The notes under the pieces: generated by a model
What the model was told of the DNA's origin: nothing
Seen by the model: only the letters and a program-made list of their open reading frames with translations
The model's database searches: none
Shown: piece after piece, positions 1 to 7,040 of the stretch
Position numbering within the stretch: the stretch's first letter is position 1
Layout of the letters: each line of letters opens with the position of its first letter
Made by a program: the position numbers and the translations under genes
From: Betaproteobacteria bacterium
Lineage (GTDB): Bacteria > Pseudomonadota > Gammaproteobacteria > Burkholderiales > SG8-39
Assembly: GCA_011391295.1 (NCBI GenBank)
Contig: JAABQT010000007.1
Coordinates: 1 to 17,673, forward strand
Direction: 5' to 3'
DNA: 17,673 nt

Positions 1-268
1 GCAGGCCGTTGAATACCTCCGCCGCCGAGTAGGCGGGCACCGACTGCGGCAGAAAGTTGTACTTCATCTGCGTCTGCAGCAGCGGCCCCACCTGTGTCGA
101 GGTGTAGGCGCGCGTGGCAAGGGCGGACTCCATCACCAGGCGCGCGTTGAGCACGATCTCGTCGCGCGCGTTTCTTTGCAGGAGTTGGTTGGAGGTATAT
201 CCGGCGGCGGCAAGCCCGAGCAGGAACACCAGCAGGAACACCAGGTTGAACTTGATTACCAGCTTCAT
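1..268 (-). CDS. DUF3365 (Tll0287-like) domain protein, N-terminal part only
   Basis: Partial gene running off the left edge; 89 codons are visible from an ATG at 268. An AGGAG ribosome site sits about 7 nt upstream of the start. Residues 5-23 form one hydrophobic helix (KFNLVFLLVFLLGLAAAGY), followed by charged sequence including RNARDEIVLNARLVMESALA and then TRAYTSTQVGPLL. This layout, an N-terminal anchor followed by an NARxxMESALATRxYT-type segment, resembles DUF3365/Tll0287-like periplasmic sensor modules, some of which bind heme c. The part where a CxxCH motif or an output domain would appear is outside the window, so neither can be judged. It starts 27 nt after the FecR gene ends on the same strand, so the two are probably co-transcribed. 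The family call is from recognition of the N-terminus only. Confidence 0.72.
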   Translation of the reverse strand, partial: MKLVIKFNLVFLLVFLLGLAAAGYTSNQLLQRNARDEIVLNARLVMESALATRAYTSTQVGPLLQTQMKYNFLPQSVPAYSAAEVFNGL

Positions 269-295
269 GGCGAGGCTCCTTGGATAACGTTGCCG

Positions 296-1192
296 TCAGC
301 GCTTGTCGGCGGGCGGGCGTGTCGCGGGTGTGCCTCGCGCCGCGTCCGCCTCCGGTTCCTTCGGCGGGTATTTCTCGGGGAACAGAACCGGATCCCACTC
401 AGGATGAAATCTGAGATTGCCGACCAAGGCGGCGCGGAATGCCGGATCGGTCGCGCGCGACTGGAAGCGCGCCAGCATGGAGCGGCGGATCCAATGCGGC
501 GCTTTGAGCCACGTCTCTACGTCCGCGTAGTTCACGACCTCGAGCTGCCGCGGCTGCGCCAAGCGGTTGCCGACGCCCGCCATGCGCGAGGGCAGCGGAT
601 CGAGAAACGGCTTGGGCAGGGCATGGATGAATGCCTGAGTAGGGCGCGATCCGACCGAGTTCCTTTGCACGTTCTTGCCCGTATAGAACTCACCCGCCTT
701 GAGCAGCAGGGCCGTGCCCGCGCCGGAGATGCGCGCTTCACCGTTCTCTACAAATACCGATCCCTCGGCGTCGCCCAGCAACAGCACGACGGCGCCTTCC
801 ACGGGCTGCAGCGCGAGCCGCGGCGTGATGATGCGCAGACGCGCGTCCTTCGTCACTCTTGCGACCTTGAGTACGCCTTGCGTCACGTAGAAATCGCCGC
901 GCGCCTGCTTGGCGCCACGCGGCAGCGATAGCAATAGCGCACGCGTCATCGACCCCATGGCCAGTGCAGCGCCGTCCGGGAACTCGGTCTGCACGAGCCC
1001 CTGGTCGCCGACTTCGATGATGTCGCCTTGCTGAAAGCGCACGCCCTCGACCAGCGCATAGCGCGTCACGCCGCGCACCAGGGTAGCGGATCCCTCCAGG
1101 AGCGTAAGCGTCGCCGCCGGGTCCGCAGCAGCGGCCACCAGCGGGCAGGCGAGAATCGCCAATGCCCAGCGCTTCAGGAGCACGAATCGCAA
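296..1192 (-). CDS. Secreted FecR-domain protein
   Basis: The protein has 298 residues from a TTG start at 1192. The frame stays open to a GTG at 1252, but TTG is preferred: an AAGGA core lies 7 nt upstream, and the mapped promoter would leave only about 10 nt of leader before the GTG. The N-terminus reads as a signal peptide (basic RFVLLKRW, hydrophobic ALAILACPLVAAAA, likely cleavage before DP), giving a periplasmic protein. Residues about 30-170 fit a FecR domain (GDIIEVGDQGLVQTEFPDG, then a basic segment, then VEGAVVLLLGDAEGSVFVENGEA). The C-terminal third holds a proline- and charge-rich tail and has no recognised domain. No FecI-type sigma factor is adjacent and there is no inner-membrane anti-sigma helix, so this is the free-standing periplasmic FecR type rather than a classical FecR regulator. 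It is likely in an operon with the DUF3365 gene downstream. Confidence 0.85.
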   Translation of the reverse strand: MRFVLLKRWALAILACPLVAAAADPAATLTLLEGSATLVRGVTRYALVEGVRFQQGDIIEVGDQGLVQTEFPDGAALAMGSMTRALLLSLPRGAKQARGDFYVTQGVLKVARVTKDARLRIITPRLALQPVEGAVVLLLGDAEGSVFVENGEARISGAGTALLLKAGEFYTGKNVQRNSVGSRPTQAFIHALPKPFLDPLPSRMAGVGNRLAQPRQLEVVNYADVETWLKAPHWIRRSMLARFQSRATDPAFRAALVGNLRFHPEWDPVLFPEKYPPKEPEADAARGTPATRPPADKR

Positions 1193-1199
1193 GCGGTTT

Positions 1200-1209
1200 T
1201 CCTTCCCCC
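1200..1209 (-). promoter_or_regulatory. Ribosome-binding site deciding the FecR TTG start
   Basis: Read on the minus strand this is GGGGGAAGGA. It ends 7 nt before the TTG at 1192, which is good Shine-Dalgarno spacing. No comparable purine run lies before the in-frame GTG at 1252. Confidence 0.6.
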
Positions 1210-1269
1210 AATCCGGCACATTGGCCGCATGCCCCAGCCTGCTTATCGTCACGGGCTTCGAGCGGAACG

Positions 1270-1299
1270 ATACTAGGCGTCGGGGGGAAAGACTGTCAA
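1270..1299 (-). promoter_or_regulatory. Sigma-70-type promoter for the FecR-DUF3365 operon
   Basis: On the minus strand a perfect -35 hexamer TTGACA (1294-1299) is followed by an 18-nt spacer and a -10 hexamer TAGTAT (1270-1275). Transcription would begin near 1263, giving a leader of about 70 nt to the TTG start of the FecR gene. It is the best promoter match seen in the window and lies in the 189-bp gap between the divergent FecR and cyclase genes. No equally good promoter is visible for the rightward cyclase gene. Confidence 0.6.
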
Positions 1300-1381
1300 T
1301 CGAGCGCGCCTGCCGGATAGCGAGGCACGGGCTCCTGACTTTCCCTTACACTTGCGGGCGCCTGTCGCGGCCCCGCCCACC

Positions 1382-2266
1382 ATGTCCCCCAGCCACGTTA
1401 CCTGCGCCGTCCTGTTCGTCGACATCAGCGGCAGCACGCGGCTGTACGAGACCTTGGGCGACGAGCAGGCACTGGCGCGCGTCGGCCGCTCGCTCGCGAT
1501 GCTCTCGGCGGTGTGCGCGGACTGCGGCGGGAAGGTCATCAAGACTGCCGGCGACGGCGCGATGTGCATGTTCGAGACCGCGGATGCGGCGCTGCGCGCC
1601 TCGCGCCTGATGCAGGAAAAGACCGCGGAGCAGCTGGCGCCGGGCGCCCCCGGCCTGGGCATCCACATCGGCTGCCACTTCGGCCCGGTGCTGGAAAACG
1701 CGGGGGACCTGTTCGGCGATACGGTAAACCTCGCCGCGCGGGTGGCGGGTCTGGCGAAAAGCGGACAGATCATCACCACGGCAGATACCGTCGCCAGGCT
1801 CTCACCCGGGCTCGCCGAGCGCGCGCGCAAGCTGGACGGGGTGCCGGTCAAGGGCAAGAGCAAGGCAGTGATGATCTTCGAGTTCCTGTGGCAGGACAGC
1901 GACGACCTCACCGCCCTCGGCACGCGCATCGACCAGGGTCGCGCCTCGCGGTTGATCCTCAATTACGAGGGCCGCGAGTGGCTGTTCGAGGGGCCCGGCG
2001 AACTGACGCTCGGCCGCGATGGCACCTGCGACATCACCGTGGGCGACCGCAAGGCGTCGCGCCTGCATGCGCGGGTGGAACGGCGGCGCGAAAAATTCTT
2101 GCTCGTCGACCACAGTTCGAACGGCACCTGGGTGCAAATCGACGGGGAGACCGAAGTGGTGGTGCTGCGGCGCGAAGAGCTGATGCTGCGCGCCAGCGGC
2201 CTGATCGGTCTGGGCCACGGGCCGGCCGACGGGCAAGGTGCGCCGGTGAAGTTCTCCTGCCGCTGA
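1382..2266 (+). CDS. Class III adenylate cyclase fused to FHA domain
   Basis: A soluble 294-residue protein predicted to make cAMP from ATP. Residues 7-170 are a class III cyclase domain. Metal-binding aspartates are D14 (in FVDISGSTR) and D58 (in KTAGDGAMCMF). K54 and D109 occupy the adenine-specifying positions, and N116 and R120 (in GDTVNLAAR) the transition-state positions, so the catalytic set looks complete and ATP-specific. Residues about 188-280 form an FHA domain with the phosphothreonine-binding residues G211-R212, S226, H229 and N247-G248 (LTLGRDG, ASRLHARV, SSNGTW). No membrane segment is seen. The ATG at 1382 lacks a clear Shine-Dalgarno; a TTG at 1352 in frame has none either. 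Known FHA domains bind pThr peptides, so a partner Ser/Thr kinase is expected; one is encoded at 8390. The link to that kinase is inference. Confidence 0.92.
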   Translation: MSPSHVTCAVLFVDISGSTRLYETLGDEQALARVGRSLAMLSAVCADCGGKVIKTAGDGAMCMFETADAALRASRLMQEKTAEQLAPGAPGLGIHIGCHFGPVLENAGDLFGDTVNLAARVAGLAKSGQIITTADTVARLSPGLAERARKLDGVPVKGKSKAVMIFEFLWQDSDDLTALGTRIDQGRASRLILNYEGREWLFEGPGELTLGRDGTCDITVGDRKASRLHARVERRREKFLLVDHSSNGTWVQIDGETEVVVLRREELMLRASGLIGLGHGPADGQGAPVKFSCR

Positions 2267-2280
2267 ACGCCGCGCGCGGG

Positions 2281-2562
2281 CTACCCGGGCTGGCCCGCGC
2301 CGAAATCGATCTTCACGTTGTCGAGGTTGACCGAGGATTTTTCCTTCGCCGCGCGTGCGGCGATGGCGGTGGGGTTGAATTCGAAGTTCGCCGCCTGAAA
2401 CACTTCGGCCAGCTTGAAACTGAGCTGCGCGACCGCTTTGGGCTGCGGTTTCTCGCCGCCCGCGCTGTACACGTGGCCGCAAATCTGGATGTAGAGTTTT
2501 TCCGCCAGTTCCAGGATCGGATCGTGGGGTGCGGCAGCGGCGGGTTTTTGCGGGGCGCTCAT
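2281..2562 (-). CDS. Hypothetical 93-residue protein
   Basis: I do not recognise a family. The frame is open further upstream (to 2688), but the ATG at 2562 is preferred: GAGG lies about 6 nt before it, and the sequence upstream is alanine- and glycine-rich without domain character. The protein starts with a low-complexity PQKPAAAAPHDP segment, then a probably helical core (ILELAEKLYIQICGHVYSAG), a second helix around KAVAQLSFKLAEVFQAANFE, and a polar tail. There is no signal peptide or membrane segment. The amphipathic pattern suggests a small cytosolic helical protein. Its stop lies 14 nt from the stop of the cyclase gene, tail to tail. The real-gene call rests on start context, amphipathic structure and the absence of a better frame here. 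Confidence 0.6.
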   Translation of the reverse strand: MSAPQKPAAAAPHDPILELAEKLYIQICGHVYSAGGEKPQPKAVAQLSFKLAEVFQAANFEFNPTAIAARAAKEKSSVNLDNVKIDFGAGQPG

Positions 2563-2643
2563 GGCGGACCTCGGTTCGTATCCAGGCGTCCATCCTACCG
2601 CGGCCGCGTCAACCGCCGCCGCGCCTTGGCCGTTGCAGGGCGC

Positions 2644-3144
2644 ATGGCCCGCCTTGCCTGCCCCGAAGACCCCGGAGTAGCGCTGCACCTGGTGCAGCGC
2701 GGCTGCGCACTCGAGCGGCTGGCCTACCTCGAACGCCTGCGCGTGACGGCGGGCAGTTCAGGGTGTTCCGTGCACGCCTATGCGCTGATGGGCAGCCATG
2801 TGCACCTGCTGGCCACGCCCGCGCGCCGCGGCGCGGCGAGCCGGATGATGCTCGAGCTCGGCGCCCGCACGGGCGCGCTCGACGCGACGCCGGTGATCGC
2901 CGCGCGCTACCTGCTCGCGTGCATGCGCTACATTGAACTGAACCCGGTGCGTGCGGGGCTCGTCGACCGGCCCTCGGCCTACCGCTGGTCGAGCCATCGG
3001 GCGAATGCCCTGGGGCTGGCGGACCCCGTGCTCACGCCGCACGCCATCTATTGCGCGCTGGGACGCACGCCTGCGGAACGTCGCGCGGCCTACCTCGCGA
3101 CGTTCCGCGCCCGGCCGGGGGAGCTCAGGAGCCGCGCACGATGA
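2644..3144 (+). CDS. REP-associated (Y1/IS200-like) transposase, internally deleted
   Basis: A 166-residue open frame that aligns by eye to RAYT/Y1 transposases. Intact blocks are the start (MARL, then HLVQRG at 15-20), the HUH metal site as SHVHLL (H52, H54), SRMM at 66-69, and the typical C-terminal run YLLACMRYIELNPVRAG (89-105) followed by YRWSSHRANALG (113-124). Compared with the family, the segment after QRG (normally NNRQ plus an acidic/aromatic stretch) is shortened. Between SRMM and YLLACMRYIELNP only about 19 residues remain, where the usual R-Y-V-x-Y-x-N and R-T-G-x-L-W-E-G-R blocks, including the catalytic tyrosine region, should be. The frame stays open, so the losses are in frame. 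It is probably inactive for DNA cleavage. Its last 20 bases overlap the end of the convergent BON-domain gene. Confidence 0.75.
   Translation: MARLACPEDPGVALHLVQRGCALERLAYLERLRVTAGSSGCSVHAYALMGSHVHLLATPARRGAASRMMLELGARTGALDATPVIAARYLLACMRYIELNPVRAGLVDRPSAYRWSSHRANALGLADPVLTPHAIYCALGRTPAERRAAYLATFRARPGELRSRAR
2680..2700. repeat. 21-nt perfect palindrome in the transposase gene
   Basis: Arms GCGCTGCACC (2680-2689) and GGTGCAGCGC (2691-2700) are exact reverse complements around a single T. It encodes the ALHLVQR segment. It may be a by-product of GC-rich codon choice. Confidence 0.5.
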
Positions 3145-3508
3145 CCAGCTTGTTCACCACTGAGCGCACGCCTGGGACGTCGCCGACGAATGCGGCGATC
3201 TTGCGGCTTTCGTCGCCGGCGGGCGCGGTGCCGTAGAGGGTGACCACGCCGTCGGCGACCTTGACGCCGACGCCCTGGGCGTCCACTTTGCGCGTGTCGC
3301 GCAGCGCGGACTTGACCCGGGTGGCGAGGATCTCGTCGGCGGAGGGCTTTGGCTCCTCGGCCACAGGCGCGGGCTGCGGCGCCTGTGGCTGCACCGTCAG
3401 GGGCTTTGCGGCCACGGGCACCGGCGCGGCGGCGCTGCTCGCTGGCTGCGGCTTGTCGCAGGCAGCGAGTCCTGCGGCGATCAGGATGGCGAAGACGGCA
3501 GTACGCAT
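3125..3508 (-). CDS. BON-domain lipoprotein
   Basis: A 127-residue protein with a lipoprotein signal: short n-region, hydrophobic AVFAILIAAG, and lipobox L14-A-A-C17, predicting lipidation at Cys17. The residue after the Cys is aspartate (CDKP), the classical signal for retention in the inner membrane by the Lol +2 rule. That rule is established in enterobacteria and less certain here. Residues 18-55 are a proline/alanine-rich linker. Residues about 57-127 form one BON domain (ILATRVKSALRD, VKVADGVVTLYGTAP, then VPGVRSVVNKLVIV), the OsmY-type module linked to envelope stress and membrane binding. AGGGAGA about 9 nt upstream supports the ATG. It lies 81 nt downstream of the double cyclic-nucleotide-binding gene on the same strand, so co-transcription is possible. 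The stop region overlaps the convergent transposase gene by 20 bp. Confidence 0.88.
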   Translation of the reverse strand: MRTAVFAILIAAGLAACDKPQPASSAAAPVPVAAKPLTVQPQAPQPAPVAEEPKPSADEILATRVKSALRDTRKVDAQGVGVKVADGVVTLYGTAPAGDESRKIAAFVGDVPGVRSVVNKLVIVRGS

Positions 3509-3589
3509 GGTTCGGGTCTCCCTTGCAGGTTCAGCATTCGACCCGCGGCAGGCGATCCGGTTCCAGCGCGGATCGTCGCCCGGCGGCGG

Positions 3590-4411
3590 CTATTCCAGGC
3601 GCGCGGTGAGCAGGCGCAGCCGCCCGGCGAGCGCGGACAGCATGCGCTCGGCGAAGGGCGGGCTCACCTTGACCAGTTCCAGGAACGCCGCGCGGCCCAC
3701 CGGCTGCAGCGCGCATTCGGTCTCGGCCTGCACGCTCGCCAGCCGCGTCGACTGGTCCACCAGGGACGCCTCGCCGAACACGCCCCCGGGGCCGATGCGC
3801 TCGACCATGCTGCCCGCAATGCTCACCGCGACGCGCCCTTCGAGCACCGCATACATGCGCGCCCCCATGGCGCCTTCCTTGATCACGATCGCGCCGCGCT
3901 CGTGGAAGATCTGCGGGTCATTGGTCAGGCCCTGCACCAGGTCGGCGAGCTGGCGGCGGTCGAAGACCGCGGCCTTGTTCCACGCACCTGCCACGGAGAG
4001 CCCGCCTTGCGCGTGCAGCGCGGCGATGGTCTGGCGCACGCGCGCGACCATCACGCTCATCAGCATCAGCGCAAATACGGGCTTGTTCATCAGGGCGCGC
4101 CGGAACTCGCGCTCGTCCAGCGCGATCACGCGGCAGGCGGTGTTCGCCACGGCGGCGGCGCTGCGCGGCGCGTGCGCCAGCGGCGCCAGCTCGCCGAACA
4201 CCTCGCCCTTTTTCACGCTGCCGATGATCTTCTTCTTCGCCACCAGGTTCACTTCGCCGTCGTACACGTAGTACATCTTGGCGCGTTGCAGCAGCAGGGC
4301 GCGCGCCTTCTCGTTTTCGGCGAAGATGGTCGCGCCCTGCGCGAATTTCTCCGGCTTGCCGGCGGATTTGAAGAAGGCGAAGGCGACCGCGGGGTCGTAA
4401 AGGGATTTCAT
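3590..4411 (-). CDS. Tandem cyclic-nucleotide-binding-domain protein
   Basis: A 273-residue soluble protein with two CNB (Crp/PKA-R type) domains and no recognised output domain. Domain 1 is about residues 15-125, with a phosphate-binding cassette F72-G-E74 followed by P82-R83-S-A. Domain 2 is about 150-268, with F212-G-E214 and R223. In both, the Glu-to-Arg spacing is 9, as in PKA regulatory subunits, so both sites could bind cNMP. There is no helix-turn-helix after either domain, so it is not a CRP-like transcription factor. The arrangement of two tandem CNB domains recalls PKA regulatory subunits, but no inhibitor (pseudosubstrate) motif is evident. No clear Shine-Dalgarno precedes the ATG. 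It likely shares a transcript with the BON lipoprotein. A partner cyclase is encoded at 1382 and a CNB-bearing kinase at 8390; interaction with either is inference. Confidence 0.9.
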   Translation of the reverse strand: MKSLYDPAVAFAFFKSAGKPEKFAQGATIFAENEKARALLLQRAKMYYVYDGEVNLVAKKKIIGSVKKGEVFGELAPLAHAPRSAAAVANTACRVIALDEREFRRALMNKPVFALMLMSVMVARVRQTIAALHAQGGLSVAGAWNKAAVFDRRQLADLVQGLTNDPQIFHERGAIVIKEGAMGARMYAVLEGRVAVSIAGSMVERIGPGGVFGEASLVDQSTRLASVQAETECALQPVGRAAFLELVKVSPPFAERMLSALAGRLRLLTARLE

Positions 4412-4494
4412 GGCGGCCGAGTATGACCGGGCGATGCCGGGCCGGCGCTGCAGTTTGTCACGCTTGCGGCGCGAACCCGACTAGAATTCCCCGC

Positions 4495-5265
4495 ATGGAT
4501 GCGCCCGACCTGGCGAAAACGACCGCGGGGCTCGAGCGCCTGCTGCGCCTGCGCTCCATCCCCTTCGGCATGAAGCTGTATGAGTCGGTCGCCGACATGG
4601 AGGCGATCCCGAAGGTCCGCCGGCCGCAGGCCGTGCATACGCTCGACCAGGTGGTGGCGCAGGCCGCGCGCTTGGGCTGGACGGTTGGCGTGACCGCGGC
4701 CGACCTGGTCGGCGACCAGTGCCGCTCGGTCGTCGGTCTGGGCGGGCAGGACGAGAAATGGTATTCCGGCCGGCACATGCAGGGAGTGTGGTTCGCGACG
4801 CTGGAAGATGCCGGTGCACACCAGAAGGCGATGCACGTGGTGCCGGCGGGCCGCTACCGGGCGCTCGCCGTGGCCCCGCTCGCGTCGGGGCGCCTGACAC
4901 CGCCCGACATCGCGCTGTTCTACGCTACCCCGGGCGCCATGATCTACTTCATCAACGGCCTGCAGTGGAGCGGCTACCGGCGCTTCGACTGGAGCGTGGT
5001 GGGCGAATCGTCCTGCGCCGATTCATGGGGCCGGGCGCTCAAGACGCGCGAGCCCAGCCTGTCCATTCCCTGCTTCGCCGAGCGCCGCTACGGCGGGGTG
5101 CTCGATGACGAAATGCTGATGGCGCTGCCGCCGCTGCAGCTCGCGCAGGCCGTCGAGGGCATGCACGCACTCGCGAAGAACGGCTTTCGCTATCCCTTCG
5201 CGCAGTACGGCATCCAGCAGGACGTGCGCGCGGGCATGGCGGTCAGCTATCCGGACCGCAAGTAA
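4495..5265 (+). CDS. DUF169 domain protein
   Basis: A 256-residue protein matching the DUF169 family over its length. Family-type blocks include PFGMKLYESVADM near residues 22-34, VGDQCRSVVGLG around residues 76-87, and a C-terminal region (LSIPCFAERRYGGVLDDEM) with the conserved SIPCxxxR-type stretch. DUF169 proteins have no settled biochemical role that I can state. The conserved cysteines (here in DQCRS, SSCADSWG and IPCFAERR) suggest a redox or metal-related function, which is inference. There is no signal peptide or membrane segment. The ATG at 4495 is chosen because family similarity starts shortly after it; the frame is open to 4423 without a better start. It is divergent from the CNB gene across 83 bp and ends 16 bp from the convergent EAL-protein gene. 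Confidence 0.82.
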   Translation: MDAPDLAKTTAGLERLLRLRSIPFGMKLYESVADMEAIPKVRRPQAVHTLDQVVAQAARLGWTVGVTAADLVGDQCRSVVGLGGQDEKWYSGRHMQGVWFATLEDAGAHQKAMHVVPAGRYRALAVAPLASGRLTPPDIALFYATPGAMIYFINGLQWSGYRRFDWSVVGESSCADSWGRALKTREPSLSIPCFAERRYGGVLDDEMLMALPPLQLAQAVEGMHALAKNGFRYPFAQYGIQQDVRAGMAVSYPDRK

Positions 5266-5281
5266 GGGCGCGTTGCGCACC

Positions 5282-7027
5282 TCACCGGTCGGCGCGGTGC
5301 TGCCTGACGAAGCCCGCCGCGTCCAGCGCTGCGCCGACGAATGACCCCTGCATGATGTCGCAGCGCAGCGCCTTGAGCCGCGCGGCGGTCGCCTCGTCCT
5401 CGACGCCCGAGACCACGACCTCGAGTTTCAGGCGGTGCGCGAGTTCGACCAGCGACTGCACCAGCGCGAGCTTCTGCGGCACCTCGGCGATGTTGCCGAC
5501 CGACTCGAGGTCGATCTTCATTTCGTGGAACGGCAGCGTGGCGAGCCATGCCAGAGAGGCGTAGCCCGCGCTGGGGTCGTCCAGGCACAGGCGCACGCCC
5601 GCCTCGCGCAAGCGCTGCAGCGTCTCCACCGACTCGAGGCTGCGCGCGAGGATCGCGGTTTCCGTGATTTCCAGCGAGAGCCGGCTGGGGCGCAGGTTCC
5701 AGGTCTTAAGCGCGCTGGAGACGAATTCCGGCAGGTCGGCCTGGCGCAGGCTCCTTGCGGACAGGTTCACCCCGACGCGCAGGTCGAGTCCCGCGGCGTC
5801 GCGGAATTCGCGGCAATTGCGCAGCGCGCCGTTCACCAGCCACAGCGTCAACTCGTTCACCAGGCCCGCGGACTCGGCGGCGGCGATGGCCATGTCCACC
5901 GGCACGGCGCCCAGGCTCGCGTCGCGCCAGCGCAGCTGGCTTTCGGCGCCGACGATCAGCCCGGAGCGCAGGTCCACCTGCGGCTGGAACACGATGTCCA
6001 GTGCGTCCTGCGCGATCGCCGCCCGCAGGCGGTTCTCGTACAGCAGCAGTTCGGCCTCGTCGCGCTCCTGTTCTTCGGCGTACAGCGCGAAGCGCTCAGG
6101 GCGCTCGCGCGCCGCGCGGCTCGCGACCCGCGCACGCTGCAGCAGTTGCACCGCGCTCTGGCCATGTTCGGGGTACACGGCGATGCCCACCGCAGGGCGC
6201 GCGTAGACCTCCTCCACGTCGACCCACAACGGCGCATCCAGCGTGCGCAGGATCTTCTCGGCGGCGAGCAGCGCCACGCCGCCGCTTTGCACACTGGTCA
6301 GCGCGCAGGCAAATTCGTCGCGCCCCGGGTCGCCGAGCAGGTCCTGGTCGCGCAGCACCTCGGTGCGCAGGCGCGCGCTCAGGCGGTCGCGCACGCCGTC
6401 GCCGATCGTGTATCCCCATACGCCGTCAAGGCGGCCGATGATGCCGCAGTCGACGAACAGCAGCGCCAGCTGGCGGCCGTCGGCGCGGCGCGCCTCGACG
6501 CAAGCGCCCAGCTGCTCCATGAACGCGCCCAGGCCGGAGATCGCGGCCGGCCGCGCGTGTGCGCCGCGCGCCGCCGCCTCGGCCATCATCCCCAGCTGCA
6601 CGGCGCCCAGGCGCTCGGCGGCGGCCAGCGCCGCCTCGCGGCGCACCGGATCGTCCGCGTATACGCGCAGCGCGCCGCTGCGTAGCAGGTCCTGCAGCGG
6701 CCGGCAGTCGCGCTGCGCGCGCTCGGTGGGTTCCTCGGGATTGAGCGTGGCCGCCCACGCCTGCAGCAGGCGCTGCAGCGACTCGCGCCCCAGCGCGCCG
6801 AGCGACAGTGCGGTGACCAACTCGCGCTGCGACTCCGACATGCCGGCCGGCAGCAGCGGCAGGAAGAACGGCGAGGTGGCCGAGGACAGCGTGCTTTCGC
6901 CGCGCGCGGCCTGCAGTGCTTCGGGCGTGTTTTCGTTCAGCGCCGTACCGAGCGCGTCGAGCGCGGCGATGGCCGCGACGTCCAGGCCGAATTCGTCCAG
7001 CAGGTGCTGTATCACCGCGACGTCCAC
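5282..7027 (-). CDS. GGDEF-EAL protein with degenerate motifs in both domains
   Basis: A 581-residue soluble protein. Residues 1-160 are a helical region with no recognised domain. A GGDEF-like domain spans about 165-320 with GRDEF at 235-239 instead of GGDEF and FVDCGIIGRLDG where the DxDxFKxIND metal/substrate motif belongs, so cyclase activity is unlikely. An EAL domain spans about 328-578. It keeps E362 (as ESQ rather than EAL), N421, E453, D483-D484, K504 and Q560. However, the position of the general-base glutamate (AEGVE in active enzymes) is S540 (VSGVE), and loop 6, normally DDFGTGYSSL, is DDPSAGYASL. Phosphodiesterase activity is therefore doubtful; a c-di-GMP binding or adaptor role is possible. 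Start is a GTG at 7027, 13 nt after the HD-GYP stop, so the two form an operon. No strong Shine-Dalgarno is seen. Confidence 0.9.
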   Translation of the reverse strand: MDVAVIQHLLDEFGLDVAAIAALDALGTALNENTPEALQAARGESTLSSATSPFFLPLLPAGMSESQRELVTALSLGALGRESLQRLLQAWAATLNPEEPTERAQRDCRPLQDLLRSGALRVYADDPVRREAALAAAERLGAVQLGMMAEAAARGAHARPAAISGLGAFMEQLGACVEARRADGRQLALLFVDCGIIGRLDGVWGYTIGDGVRDRLSARLRTEVLRDQDLLGDPGRDEFACALTSVQSGGVALLAAEKILRTLDAPLWVDVEEVYARPAVGIAVYPEHGQSAVQLLQRARVASRAARERPERFALYAEEQERDEAELLLYENRLRAAIAQDALDIVFQPQVDLRSGLIVGAESQLRWRDASLGAVPVDMAIAAAESAGLVNELTLWLVNGALRNCREFRDAAGLDLRVGVNLSARSLRQADLPEFVSSALKTWNLRPSRLSLEITETAILARSLESVETLQRLREAGVRLCLDDPSAGYASLAWLATLPFHEMKIDLESVGNIAEVPQKLALVQSLVELAHRLKLEVVVSGVEDEATAARLKALRCDIMQGSFVGAALDAAGFVRQHRADR

Positions 7028-7040
7028 TGCGCCCGCCCGC

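Noticed and set aside
296..1192. Classical FecI/FecR iron-dicitrate regulatory system
   Set aside because: There is no adjacent ECF sigma gene or TonB receptor, and the protein has a signal peptide rather than an anti-sigma N-terminus with an inner-membrane helix.
1513..2643. Upstream extension of the transposase frame through the cyclase gene
   Set aside because: The upstream part is the +2 shadow of the cyclase. Transposase similarity begins at the ATG at 2644.
4455..4487. Promoter TTGTCA ... TAGAAT before the DUF169 gene
   Set aside because: The spacer is 21 nt, too long for a sigma-70 promoter.
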